Source: Distichodus sexfasciatus (taxonomy: Eukaryota > Chordata > Actinopteri > Characiformes > Distichodontidae). From it: a stretch of 64,000 nucleotides of DNA. The notes under the pieces were generated by a model, which was given only the letters and a program-made list of their open reading frames with translations, made no database searches and was not told where the DNA came from. The position numbers and the translations under genes were made by a program. Within the stretch, counting starts at the first letter, position 1. Every line of letters starts with the position of its first letter. Location: assembly GCA_032718565.1 (NCBI GenBank), contig JAVGVS010000055.1, positions 1,641,206 to 1,705,205 on the forward strand, read 5' to 3'. Below are positions 1 through 12,780 of this stretch, piece after piece.

Positions 1-1054
1 CCCGGGCTCCTGAGTTTTCACTTATTCTCAAACATTTCTGGAAACTTTCCCTTAAGCCACCTGCCCTCCAGCAATAAAAGTCTCCCGGAAACACGAAGCG
101 ATAACATATAGCTGCTCACTTTTGCTGCAGCTTTTGCATGTATGTTATAACTTTTGCATTTCTATTGTGTCTTTTGCATTTCCGTTGTGGCTTTTGTATT
201 CTGTTGAGCCGCCTGGCCTGCCATGCACGGGCAGCAAAATCACATTTCGTGCAGAAAGACTGAGCAGAGAGATTAACTAAATAATCCCCTGCACGGATTT
301 CTGCATTCCCATCTATAAACCTGATATGATATCAGAAGAATGAGATGTGATTCTGCAGATAAACCATTGCACCTTCCTGCTCACTGACTATATTAAAGTA
401 GGGACATAAACTGAGATTACCGAAGAGCAAGTCAGCTCACGTCACTGAGATTCTCATTAATCAACAGTTATAGCTCTAGCAGGCCATATTGTTGCAAACG
501 TTTTCTTTATTTGACTCGACCCAGTTGTGCATCCTCCTGACACAAGTGAATGCAGTGAAGCGTGCCCTTACCCACCCTGAGCTCTGCCTGCTATTTTCAT
601 CCCCAAACTAAAAATATTCTCTCACGTGCAAAAACACAGTTGAGCATGGCGTGTCTGAAACAGAATCTGGATATGCCTGACTTAACCCCCAAACCTCAGA
701 AAATCCCCTCTCCATAACTGGACCGATTATTAGGTTTCCTTCACTGCCTTGTTCTATTATAAGCTGACCCAAAGCAGGAACATTCTTTTTTGGGTAACTC
801 ACTGAAAATTGACTTCTGTGTGTGTGTCTATTTTTAGAAGCATTTGCAAATGTGAGCTTCAGGAAATTAACAACAGCAGGAAAACGAAACTGCTTTTTTA
901 GACGGTGATCTGCACTATTTAATAAAGAAGTAAAACATGCAGTAGCTTCTAAAGTCATCTTAAGACCAACGTTTTGAACAAAATGTTGACTTGCTGTCTA
1001 ATATATCCCCACTCACTGCCATTGCGATTGTTGTAAATGTTCTGTGTGACTTAC
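1..1054 (-). other. stim1 intron (partial), no exon seen
   Basis: This is downstream of the last visible stim1 exon on the minus strand (donor GTAAGT at 1054). I looked for the transmembrane/coiled-coil exon and did not find it. A weak tandem of about 23 bp, built on CTTTTGCATT, repeats three to four times at about 113-205. Open frames at 608-958 and 960-1169 are intron or exon shadows. Confidence 0.6.
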
Positions 1055-4000
1055 TCAGCGGTGGGCCGAACAGCACCGTGTCTAGAGCTTTAAGCTGCAG
1101 CTTCTGAGCGTGACTGCGGTCCTGAATCTTCAGCACCGACATCATCAGGGTTGTGTTCTTCACGGCCAACCTGCAACAGTGAAAAAATTAATAAATAAAT
1201 AGGCCATAGTCCGAAACTTTCACAAGAGGTTAAACACCATAAACCACATACATAGCCTTAACTTAGACACGTGCACGAAGACCAACAAAACAGGAAGTGG
1301 TTGACAATGAACAAAACTTCTGGTTTCGGATATGATGTTAAACGTGAGTGTTCATTAAGTTCTCACCTGGGCAAGGCTTTGCCGCTAATTTCGTTCTTCC
1401 TGAAGGAGTCGACATACAGTGGCAGCTCCACGTAGTTAATGAGCCAGTCCTCCAACTCGCCCACACTCCAGTTATACACTACGAAGAGCAATCACTCCCT
1501 TTATTTAAGTGAATGATTATTTGTCAGTGTGAGTACAGAAAAGAACACAGTTCACCACAATGAAATGTGACCCCTGCATTTGACACCTCCATGAAGCAGC
1601 AGTGGGTAGCTTGGGGACGGTATCTAGCTCATGAGATACCTCAGTGGTACCTTTACCAGTCCGGGACTTCAACCAGCCACCGTCCAGGGGACCAACTCCC
1701 TAACTGTTACGCTATCAACTAAGCGGGCCTACGTCAACTGTCTTAACCATCCTCGTAAAACCTATTACTGCCATTTGGTTTGAGTATAAGACTGGAAGGT
1801 GGTTCGGCTCAATTGAGACATTCTCCAGACGATTTTATAACGGTGGGGCTGTGAGGTAAAACTCAAAACTGATGATAAGAGCCTTTCTATGGTTACCAAT
1901 ATGTTGATTAACTAATTAAATGTTAAAAATGTTCTACTTTGCAGCTGCCTTTCTGAAGTTACCACCCTGTGGATTAAAGGATTGTCCTGGAACACAGGAC
2001 AAAAAAGAATTGCACGCTCACAAATTTTGCCTGCTCATGGTATATTTCCATTTTACAACAAAAACCCAGTCAGTACAGGGGTATTAATGATAAATTACAA
2101 AAACAGATACTGGTGAGCTCCCTCCATTTTTGTGTTAAAAAACAATCTCTGAATGAAACATATACTAAAACATATTCTAAATGTTGACAATTTTCATATC
2201 AAACATATATCTGTTCTCGCTCTCCTTGATTAGCAATAATCACTAGCTCTGAAAAAACATATCGGTTGACCCCTAAACAAAATGATAGCTCAGATGTAAC
2301 ATTTTCAGTGTTTTGATGTTGTGGAACCATTATGCCACCCACTTGTATTGAAAACTGCTTTTATTTATCACGCTGACAAGCCCATAATCTCCTGTTGTGC
2401 TCCATTTGACAGTTTCCTCTCAGCTTTATACACAGATAACTGAGGCAAAAGCAAGCTGGATTACACACAGTCAACACACTCTGAAGATCCATCCAGTAAA
2501 AAAGTCACTGTTGATCATTAAACAGACATAATACATACACACTCAGACACACAAGCTACGCATTATGCAAATCATCTCCAAGCAAAAAGACAAGCAACAA
2601 GTAAGAACAAGACCAACTGGTGTGAAACGAGGGCAAACCAACCGCACAACCTGAAGATCGACTTAAAATGTGACCACGGTGTTGTTGTGATGGTACGCAG
2701 TCGCTTGTGGCTTAAAAGCTGCTGTAGACTGTGTGTGCAAAGACTGTGGATGGCCAGAGGCAGATCAGGTTTGAACCAGCTGTGTGTGAGTTTTGTGTGT
2801 ACCTTCGGAGGCCCTCCAGGTGTTCCACATGTCCTCCACTGTGATCAGCAGGTCGGCTTTATGGAAACTCTTATGTTTTGCTTTGGGGTCGTGATACTTC
2901 AGATCCTCTCGGAGAAACTGATCAAGACAAAATTATTTTAGCTAGATATCAGTTTTGTACAGAGCCCCTAATAGGAAAAAATGCTTTTGAGTGAATGAGC
3001 ACAAGATGTTTTTGAGGAGAATTCGCTTTAAATGACGTTCAGGAATATTGTGCCAATGTCTAGTTACAAGCACATGAACTATATCATTATAGCAAAGATC
3101 AAGTTGATACATGAACATCAGATATTATTTCACGTTTGCACACAAGAGCATGCAAAAACAACCTGGGTTCTTGTTTTCCTCATTAGAGACTTTACAGAGT
3201 CAATATTATTTGTGAGTTGGACACATTCATTACATTTTACTACTACGAATCTAGGCTGAAATGAGTTTTAAATCACCACAGCAAAGCTGGACAATAACCA
3301 GAGAAAACTGGGAGTTACATTTTGCAGAAAATGAGAGACTAATCAGGATGCTCTCTCTAAACATTCTTGATAATCTTTGTGATCTTTGCTCAAGCTCTAA
3401 AAAACAAACTTGCAGGCTGCTGTATATAATTTGCAGGCACCAGGAGAAGAGAGATGTCTGTAATTACACAATTACATTTGAAATACCACAATCACAATGA
3501 AAACCTAACTATGAGAATTCCCTAATGAAGCACTGATTAGTAATGGTTTGCATGTTCACTTTGTGTAATAATGCTGAACAATGTTCCTTAATGTCTTGAG
3601 CAGCCAGTAGCAAAAAAACTGTATCATTTTATATCTCAGTGCAAGTGAAAGTTCAAATCCAGTCCTTTCAGATCTTAGCCACTGAAAAAGAGCACTCAGA
3701 TGCCAAAATTTCTCCCATAAAACACGCTCTCATCTGTACTATGATTTCCCAAATGTGCAGTAAAATGACATACGCTTTGAGTTTTGGGCCGAGAGGGACT
3801 TTATGCCTCAACATCCAGACTGCGGTATTAGTAACCTTGAGTTCTCTTCGTCTGTTTGGTGATTACAGAGTTTGTTCAAAATGAAGTGTTCGGAAAGCGT
3901 CAGCTGCTAAGTTCTCACAGAACAAAACCACACCAATAATATCCAGGGGACTCGGAAAACGTCGACACGCAGTGAAAAAACCCACAGCAGTCACTGCTGA

Positions 4001-7000
4001 GCACTTGAAACTTTGAGAACAGTTTAAAGCTCACAAACGGCTACACAAGAAACACTTTGTTCTCACGTCATGACAGCCATGTTAAAGACACTGCACAGAA
4101 GAGGTAGTGTCTCGAATTATTGGAATCAGCCCTCACCCCGTCCGTCTCGGTCACGTCCACGCTGCCGTCCGCATCGTCATCCATGTCTTTGTGGATGCTG
4201 CGTATGGCCTCGAAGCTCAGCATCGCGTTTTCGTCCTGACACAGGACCGCGTCGATCTCACACAGCTCTGGGAGAATGAGAGGGAAGGGGTTCATTTTAA
4301 AAAAGCAATAAAATTAATGAGCTAGTTTCAGGTAGTATTTGAGGCACTTTCAGACCTTTGGGCTTTAGTGGAAGTTCACATTATTCAAATGAGTCAAAAA
4401 CGAGCAACTTTGGCAAGTTACCATTTGGCAAATAACTTAAGCAAATATTAACCAATACTGAAACTTTTTTCCCTGGTGCATTCGGAATTAATTTTGCAGC
4501 AAAGTAATTATATTGCCAACCAAACCTCAATTGTATTGCTACAACACCCTGCAAAACCCAAACTCTTAAAAAGTGTTGCTGACATTGCAATCAGTTGCGT
4601 TCAGGACTTTGTGGTTGTTTGAAAGAGGGACATTTTGTAACATATAACTGCAAAAACATGATAATTGTTGAAATTTGGTCATTAATTGACATTTTATTTT
4701 TCACTGTTAAAGTTGTCATGTATCATTTGTGGTCACTGTAACTTCACAAGGTATAGTAGATACATGTTTGAGGTATTATAATTACATTACATTTGTAACA
4801 AAGTGGTTAGTATGATTCAAATCAATGCAACAGCAAAATAATTTTAAAATCAGTCAACATTTGCCAAAGTTATGGACAAAGGGTCAGAGCTTTTATCTCA
4901 TAGTACAGAAACAATCAAATAAAAATAACACACATTTGTTATGGCCATATCCTGCTTTCAACACATCCACTACTCTGTAAACTCCTAATTGTAACGGGGA
5001 GAAGTCTAGAGTCTTGCTGTAAAATTAGCTCCAGAGATGGGATCTGTAATAAAATGATGGCGATAAAACCCCGGAAGGTGAAGTTAACACAGTTAGGGTT
5101 GACATCCGCACGAACAACAGAGTGACTTTTTACACTATTTATAGATGGAAGCACAACACAGCTGCCAGATTAATGAGACGATGCTGGGCATCCCAGAGTC
5201 GCCTCTATTATAGCAGCATGACATATGAATGAAGGAACCAGAGTTTACTGGGAACCACTACAATCTACCTGTTCTTAATGTCTGAGTCTAACTTTCCAGA
5301 AATTGACTGTACATTAGGGTCAATCAATATAGTTTTTCAGGGCTGATACTGATTACTTACTTATCAAGGACACAGATAAACAATATATTTGAACTGATAT
5401 ATGTCTGTGGTAAGAATGAGATTCTAGAATAACAAATTCTCCAACCCAAAACTTAATGTAAATCCCTGTTAGCAAATATTGAATTTAGAGGACTTTTCTC
5501 ATGTTTTCTTAACACTCAAAGTGCAGGGAACTCCCAGCGGAGTTAAACACACACACAAACAAATGAATGAATACCTGAATACATTCACAGCTCCCTGTAG
5601 TTTTACAAATAATAAAAAGAGTAAAACATAAATTTGAAACCAGAGATTTCTGTGGTGCACAGAGAGAGAGCTGGATGCATCAGAGACAGAGTAGCACCTT
5701 TTTAAATTGATATATTTTATTGGAATATCAGCTTAAGTAATGGCTGATACTAATAACCATAGAAAAATATCTGGGCCAAAAATCGACCAGGCAGATAAGC
5801 AATCTGAAAATCAAATCAATCAAGAACTTTGAAAATCACTCAGTGTTTGCCAAGGATAAGGTCTTTTTGACCCTTTTTGACATACAGCATAGTGTCCACC
5901 ATTGTTAAATCTTCCAACCAAAATGGAAATCGCAAAGGGGTGCACAAGAAAAAGAAATAAAGAGACGGGCTGTGCAAAAAAATCGATACATCAATATATG
6001 CCGATATTTCCTTTCACGATATACTATATTGATTCTAGATGCAAAATAATGCACCACAAGTAGTCTCAGATAACTGACTGGGCACTTAAATTTCTTATTT
6101 TCGCTTGTATGCACTTTATCTTGACGTTTTTGGTGTCAACTAGACAATAAAGTTAAAATTCAATTTTGAGTTATGTTGTTTTCGCTGAATTATTAACGTA
6201 ATGTTATTCATTAGACCACCCAGATCGTACACAGCAACCTGCATTTCAGCTCTGTTTTTACATTTTCAGTGAACTGTAGAATATCTCAATATATCGCAAT
6301 ACGTATGGTATCGCAATATCGTGATATAATCATATCGTGACCCATGTATCATGATACGTATCGTATCGTGAGGTCCTTGCCAATACCCACACCTAGTTTA
6401 AAGTTAGTGACCCTCAGAAACACGCTCCCTCTGCAGCCTGCCGAATCATTTTGTGCAACGTTTATACATGAGGCCCCAGGAGAGCACAGAGACAGAACGA
6501 TGTGGAGTGGAGACAGGCAAGAGGAAAAGAGTATTTGGTCTCCTTGGCTGGAAGGCGGGATCTGCTCTTTAAAAAAGGCCTGAAACCGCTGGAGTTTGTG
6601 GAGCCATGACGGTTTACAGAAACCCAAGCACACAGCAGCACCCTCTGACCCGGCCAGGGAGGAAAACGACAAAAAAAGACACGCACACTGGCGAGATCAC
6701 GCAGTTCCCTCACGAAGGCAGGAAAGCGAGGCTATGCTGTTAGCAAGAGAAAGTCTACTGGGGATGAAAACTACATGACTGGTGTGACATCGCTCTGACC
6801 CGACCTTTCCCTGAAAGATATACTGCATTTTTTAAGATTACATAATCTGAAAAACTCACACGCTACTATGCGACCGTGTGGTAACGTAGTGTACTTGGCA
6901 TGAAGGGCTGATTTGACGGTTTACAGAGCAAAAATGTGTGTGCGTCGTCACACTCCCAGCTCGGTAGCTGCTGGCAAAGTGACCAACAGCAAATGCATCT

Positions 7001-9025
7001 GGTTAATATTCTTTAAAATAACACTAAAGAAATCAGGGCAAAAGATCTTGAAAAATTGCTTCTTGGTGTTAGCAACGCCATGCCTGTGCTTGAAAAAATT
7101 CTTACAGATGGGTTAAATTCACCCATGAAAACAATGGAGATGGGGTATGACACTATGAAATTAAAAAAACAGACACTGATATACAGATAAACTGACCAGT
7201 TTGTGTCGGCCTTTCATAATCAGTCGGTTTTAACAGTATTAATTTTGCTGTTACTTTAACACCAAAGGCCTTGACTACCAAACTGACTTTAGACTTATTT
7301 TAGATTTACATTTTTATATCAAATTTCCCTCACAGAAGTACCCCAGTATTGTCATCATAAACACTGGAGTCCCACAAGGCCATGTCCTGAGGTCCTTTCC
7401 TTTTGCCATATCACCTCTACATAAATCTGTGTAGCCAAACAAACATCTCAGTTAGGTGACCTGCAGCACATCACATCCTTTTGAGAACTCTACTGCTAGG
7501 TTACTAATTCTAATTCTGGATAGCTAAAGCTAATTTCTACATGCTAACACAACACAGCGATTTCCATTGGCGCCCTCATTCACTCAATGTTGGCGTGAGT
7601 TACCAGGCCTTTATTGACCCTAATGAAGTCAAAAAGTAAACAAAGTCCCCAATAAACCTTCATAAATGCCTACTTAAATAGCCTAAGATAGGTTTCACGT
7701 AACTGTGCATCAAATAAACACAACTGCAAACCACCTCCTCTGTTATCTGTAGAATTGTAGCTTAACGCAAATGACTGCTCTTAAAATAAATTTAGTTTCA
7801 TTACAATTTTAGTATTCGTATTTCCACCCAGTCCTACAAGATTATTGGAGGTAATTATACTGAAAACCAGATTTTCTTCCTTATCAGACAGGAGACAATT
7901 TGCAGGAATGGTTTAGGTAGGGCAGGTTCTCTGAGTGCCTCGGTAAATATTAGCATAAGGCTGGCAAGACGTGCAGATCTGTACAGCTCAGAGCCAATGT
8001 GGCGTTTGTAGTTCATCTACAGCAATCGCCAGAAAGAATCATGTGAATCTAATGTCTCACAGACAAAATGAAAGGAACTGCTGACCATTTAATACCTTGT
8101 TACTACAAAGTGTCATAATGCCTTGCTTCACAAGACTGCTGTGTAATTACCTCTTTTCTCTTATTTTAAATACTCTAGAGACAAAGTCACATCAGATCTT
8201 GGGTTCCACTAACAGTCAGGTAGCTTTCTCACCAGAAAATCCTGCAGACACATTTCCTTAAAAAGGAGAAGTTTGCTTTTCACATTCCAGGAGATATTAA
8301 GAAGTTCTCCCTCTACACCACTAGCCCAATCCGTATCCTACCGAGTCTTTCATTTTGGAAGGCATTTAGCAAAGGTTTGTGTTCCTGAAATCTAAACAGG
8401 GGGTAAAAATAGAAAATAATAATTGAGAGCTTCGTTTTCTTTAATGGAACACTGAAACTTGGCAATGCGATGGTATAAACTGTCTAAAGCTTGACGCTGA
8501 TAAGGAGCTGAAGCTTGTGCTTAAGTGGCTGGTTAACGTTTACATGACTACAGAACTTATCTTTGTAAAATCGTGTATAATTACATCTGGAGGGCACAGG
8601 ACATAAAGCTCCACGAACTGTAGGGTCCGGGGTATCCTGACATTGTGTGTAGGGAAACAATATTATAGTTGAATTTAAGAGCAGCGCTATGAGGGTGAGG
8701 ATTTATTGTAGGTTACCAGATGTTAGACATACGGAATTTTATAAACCAAAAATGGCAAACCACAGCTACAGTCCTTTGTCAGAACTGAGCTGTGACAATA
8801 ACTCATGCTGGTGAAGTGAAGCTATGGCGTATAGGCCCTGTCTAAATTCATTCTCCCCGGCATATTTCTCGTAAAACCGGCTTCATTGCGTGCGGTATGA
8901 GATCTCTTACCGGATAACCTGTCGGTAGTCGGTGGATGATCTGTAAATCTTGACTGTTCTGCTGCACTCATCCTCAAGAGGAAAAGACATGCGAGGCAGA
9001 TACAAGCAAGACCTATTGAATCCAT
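1055..9025 (-). CDS. stim1: STIM1, ER calcium sensor, N-terminal half (5 exons, continues past left edge)
   Basis: Coding exons in gene order: 9025-8911, 4267-4137, 2917-2803, 1478-1367, 1170-1055 (589 nt, about 196 codons); all junctions are GT-AG and keep frame. Exon 1 starts at the ATG 9025 and encodes a signal peptide (IGLACICLACLFLL core). Exon 2 holds the cysteine pair (LCEIDAVLC) and the canonical EF-hand loop DDDADGSVDVTE; exon 3 the rest of the EF-SAM unit; exon 4 most of the SAM domain with sequon NWS; exon 5 sequon NTT and the block KLQLKALDTVLFGPPL. STIM1 senses ER luminal calcium and gates ORAI channels at the plasma membrane. FGPPL and the sequon positions fit STIM1 rather than STIM2 (family knowledge). 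The membrane segment, coiled coils and SOAR region must lie left of base 1. Fish have stim1a and stim1b; I cannot tell which this is. Confidence 0.93.
1582..1730 (-). repeat. tRNA-derived SINE, minus orientation
   Basis: On the minus strand a tRNA-like head is visible, with an A-box-like TTAGTTGATAGCG and a B box GGTTGAAGTCCC (1674-1663). It is followed by a teleost SINE-type body that includes GATACCGTCCCCAAG. It lies in stim1 intron 3. The tRNA part is degenerate and continues into a non-tRNA body, so it is a retroposon and not a functional tRNA gene. Confidence 0.6.
5966..6397. mobile_element. Degraded non-autonomous DNA transposon (hAT-like ends)
   Basis: The block starts near GGGCTGTGCAAAAAAATCG and ends near ATACCCACACCTA, with internal palindromic runs of CGATAT and GTATCGTATCG. 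The end pair is only loosely inverted and I find no clean target duplication. The style (AT-rich, ATCGATAC motifs) is common in fish hAT-derived elements. The family assignment is inference. Confidence 0.4.
7335..7440 (+). pseudogene. Fragment of non-LTR retrotransposon reverse transcriptase
   Basis: Reading frame from 7345 gives SIVIINTGVPQGHVL followed by a degraded stretch and a stop. TGVPQG matches the reverse-transcriptase block (TGxPQGxVLSP) of fish non-LTR elements. Only about 30 residues are recognisable, without the catalytic YADD. It is a dead fragment in stim1 intron 1. Confidence 0.45.
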
Positions 9026-11759
9026 GCTGACCTTAAGAAGAGAATATGGAAACGTCAGAACAGCACAAGTACAAACGTTGTCTGGGTGTTTTCATGGGCT
9101 ATGCTTAATTTTCTTTCGAACTATCAATGAACCATGTTTTCTTTCATTTCTGGTCACACGGGGTCCGCATTAATCTTCCCTCCTTGACAGTTTAGTACCA
9201 AATTAACTTGTAAGTTGTCAGTCTTAAAATGGTAACCAGTTTTAGTAAACAGCACGTCAAAACACAGTTACAAGATCTATGCTCGAAGTTCTGTGGCGGA
9301 TGCAACTGACTCAGTTGCAAACTAACAGACCCGGATGCATTAAGACTACATTAAGCTACGATGCACAGCTTGAAAAGTGTATTAAATGGTTATTTTTTTT
9401 AATATTAATTACATACAAATTCAGTTTATCGTACAGAAAAACCCACCGACGTTGGCGTTGGCGTTTTCAGTAAGAATCGTCCATCACCGTCGTCCCACTA
9501 CTGCCAAAATCGAGTTAAAACCCCGCTTCCAGATTTGTAAAAAAATAACGTTGTAATGGTTGCGCACAAATTGCGCAGAACGGTTAGCCAGCGCGAATGA
9601 TCAAATGGAATACTGCGCAAATCGCGCGCATAAAAAAGCTGCCGTGTATGAGTCCGATACCGAAGGGGAAAAGACAGTTTTGAGTTCGACTTGTGGCTGC
9701 CTGCGATAAAGTCGTGAACCGAGTTAGTCAAATATAGACAAATGCTGCCACCTCGTGGTGAAACAAACTTCTATGAAAGTAACTACTATGAAATTACTAG
9801 GCCTAATAATAAACCAACGAGCGTCTCATGGTTATGGTATGTGATAAATTAACTGCTTCCTTTCTATGCCAAAATAATAAAAAAATATTGTTGATGACAT
9901 GAAATTAGAATTAAGAAAATTAAGTTTATTATTTATGACGACTTAAATGGAGAAAATGTAATTAAAAGGCAGCCATTTCCGCACTGTCCATCTATGATAA
10001 GTGCAAATACTGTTTTATCTTCGAATCTTTGATTTATTCAAGACCAGTTACAGCTGTTTTTTTTTTTTTTTTTTTACTGTTTTTCTGATTTTGTGCATTA
10101 CTCAAATATTTGAAAGTGGTCCAAACCAAAGTCAAAATGCAAACCATTTGTCTTCTTAAGTGAACTGCGTTGACGGTAGTAAATAATATCTATTACTTTG
10201 TCCCACCACTTCTTACACAGACTCCTCTCCAAAAAGTGTCTTCCGAGGCTGTAAAGTTAAGATTAAGTGCAGTAGTTCTTTTTTAGATATACTGCCAGAG
10301 CAGCCGATTATGAATCAGAAGTAGTCAGACTTCAGCAGTTTGTTTACGTGAATAAGATGATCCATGATAATGTAAATTCCTTTGTATACCATTACTTTGT
10401 ATACCACATTGTGCAGACCAAAATGGCAACGATGGCAAAGTTTTCAATTACCTATTAAATTATCAAGGGCAATCCCCAAATAAGTACCTATTGGGTCTAA
10501 TTTTGGCCCTTCTGTCCCAGAAGTGCTTCCAAGAATAGTCTTTGCCATTCCAGGACTAGCTGTAGTTATTAACCGTGACATAAATGGAATGTTCAAGCTG
10601 GTGTGTTTATTCAATCAAAAAAAGTATTCTACCGCATCCCATGACAAATAGTTGAAATAGCTTTATACTGAGTGGTATGCACTTGCTGTGCCACTTTTGC
10701 TCTTTAGCAGAACTGTGTTAAATATGAAAGTCAGTTGTTCAGTAAGCAAATGTGTTTGTGAAGACAACTATGTCTGTTACTTATATACTGTATATGTAAA
10801 GTAATGATCAGATATCTGACTGGCTCAATTCTACTAGTGCTCGGTTGCCAGTGTCTGTTTTTCAGGACCACATGCACCCTATGATTCAAACTAGACCAAA
10901 GCCAAATTATATCTAAGTGCCGATATTATTTGGCGATGTGAGCTAATTGCAGATAAATCGGTATCGGAATACCCGTTCTGTCCTTGCACTATTTGTCCAC
11001 CAGAGGACAGACTCTACTGATGACTGTGTCTCTATCGTACTTAAAAAAACTATATGTCAGTTATCTTGGTGAGGACACGCCTTTGTAATATTTATCATAG
11101 GATGTGTAATGACATGGGACACAGCTGTTAGTTGGTTTTTCCTATTTATAATATTTCTGTTAATTATTAATGCACACTTGGTTAATGAGGAAGTGATATG
11201 TGCACTGCATTGCATTTCATAAAACTGTATTTTCCACGTTCCTCCGACATTGCTTGGTTAAAGGGTTTCCTCTGTTGCTGCACTTTGGTTACTACAGTTA
11301 CTGTAATTGCTCCCTCGTCTGTTGTTCTTAGTAAATGACAAACTCTCAAAGTTACAGAAAGAATTCTTCACACTTATTGCACGCCATAATAGATGGGGAA
11401 ACGTGTATTATAAGTGCATATAAGCACATTCAAAGCGCATACAACTCTTTTCTTGAAAAGGTCAGTTTGCAGTTTATTATAGATGCATCTTTACAATTGG
11501 ATTTTTTTTATTTACAAGCATCCCAACCATCAACATTCAGCATATTTTATAGACGTAATATAGGATCACATTGCACATACACACGTAGATATACATCAAT
11601 TGCATATCAATACCAATTGCATATACTGTATGTACATAATTATTTTGCTTAAGGCGACGTTATAATATTACATTTTCTAAAACAAACCAAATATAATCCA
11701 TGAAAATGTACGGTAAAGCATGAAAAACACAATGTGAAAATGTCCCATAATAACACTTA
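9026..11759. other. stim1-rhog divergent intergenic region
   Basis: About 2.7 kb lies between the stim1 start (minus) and the probable rhog first exon (plus), so both promoters should be here. No TATA box or CpG island stands out. A poly-T tract lies at about 10057-10075, and an AT-rich remnant with GGTATCGG-type motifs at about 10880-10985 looks like another decayed transposon. The 105-residue open frame at 11335-11652 has no recognisable domain and is probably chance. Confidence 0.5.
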
Positions 11760-11959
11760 AAGTGGGGTCTCTGGTGTTGAGTTCACTGTGGGATTCCCTG
11801 TCCGACTGTGTCTGGGTCTTACGCTCACTTGGACATTTTCAGAGCTTCACTTTGGCAAACTTCCTCCAGCGCGCCGTTAAGCCGCACTTCCTCTGTTAGG
11901 GCTTCACTTACTTCCTACATAGTTCAACAACCGCATCCACAACACATACATACACACAA

Positions 11960-12032
11960 ACACACACACACCTACTGTGCTCGGAGAGATCCTCACACGC
12001 CGGGATCACGACCCTACAGAGGAATATGTTCG
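11960..12032 (+). other. Probable non-coding first exon of rhog (5' boundary unknown)
   Basis: A GC-richer block ends in TATGTTCG followed by a strong donor GTAAGA at 12033. The coding exon of rhog has a good acceptor (CTTCCTGGCAG, ending 15577) only 34 bases before its ATG, so a separate 5' UTR exon must exist upstream. Several TTCC (ETS-type) sites precede it around 11880-11925. The transcription start is not visible, so the start coordinate is nominal. Confidence 0.45.
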
Positions 12033-12748
12033 GTAAGACTCTTTTACTCATGCTGTGTTGGAATATTTAACGCGTTACTGACATTTTGGGAGATGTGTTG
12101 GTGCGTCGCGGTCGTGGCGCTCCCAGTCCGCTATACGGGAGAAACGCACTGACCAGCACTGATATTCATTATGATCGATCGCATTATTATAAGCATCAAG
12201 TGACGAGTGAGGGCCAGAATGAAAGATATATATATATATATATTTTTTAATAAAGAGCCGATCTCTGGGCTTCCTTCTGGTGTTTGGTTCTTTCTGGACT
12301 CAGCGCCACTCCCATAGAGAAGCGCGCTGGGCTCCGATTGAGCTCCGTACGCTTATCATGACGGCGCAAGTTTGAGATCAGACTGTTGTACTGTTATACA
12401 TTGTTGTGTGTATCTACGTGTGTGTTTGTGTGTATATACATAAATATACAATGGGCTTGTCCCCACTGAAGCAGATATACAGATATGTGTACTGTATATA
12501 CAGAAAGATTAACAGTCAGAGATTTGGATAATTTCTGTGTTTATACAAACATACATACTTATATGTTGGATATTTCCTTTATTCACTTGTAATGATAGAT
12601 AGATATACAGATAGACTAATAGCTAGATAATTTGGAGAGTGTGTGTCATATGTTAATCATTTCTCCCCTTTAACCTAGATATATAGATGGGAATATATAT
12701 AGAGAGAGAATATTTGTGTGTGTGTGTGTGTATAGATAGATAGATAAC

Positions 12749-12780
<32 letters not shown>

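Larger units (their letters stand above)
4268..8910 (-). other. stim1 intron 1, repeat-bearing
   Basis: This is the long first intron between the signal-peptide exon and the EF-hand exon. It contains an AT-rich transposon remnant at about 5966-6397 and a LINE reverse-transcriptase scrap at about 7335-7440 (listed separately). No additional exon is recognisable; the small open frames here are not conserved-looking. Confidence 0.6.

Noticed and set aside
11335..11652. 105-residue open frame upstream of rhog
   Set aside because: No domain, AT-rich, unusual composition; likely chance.
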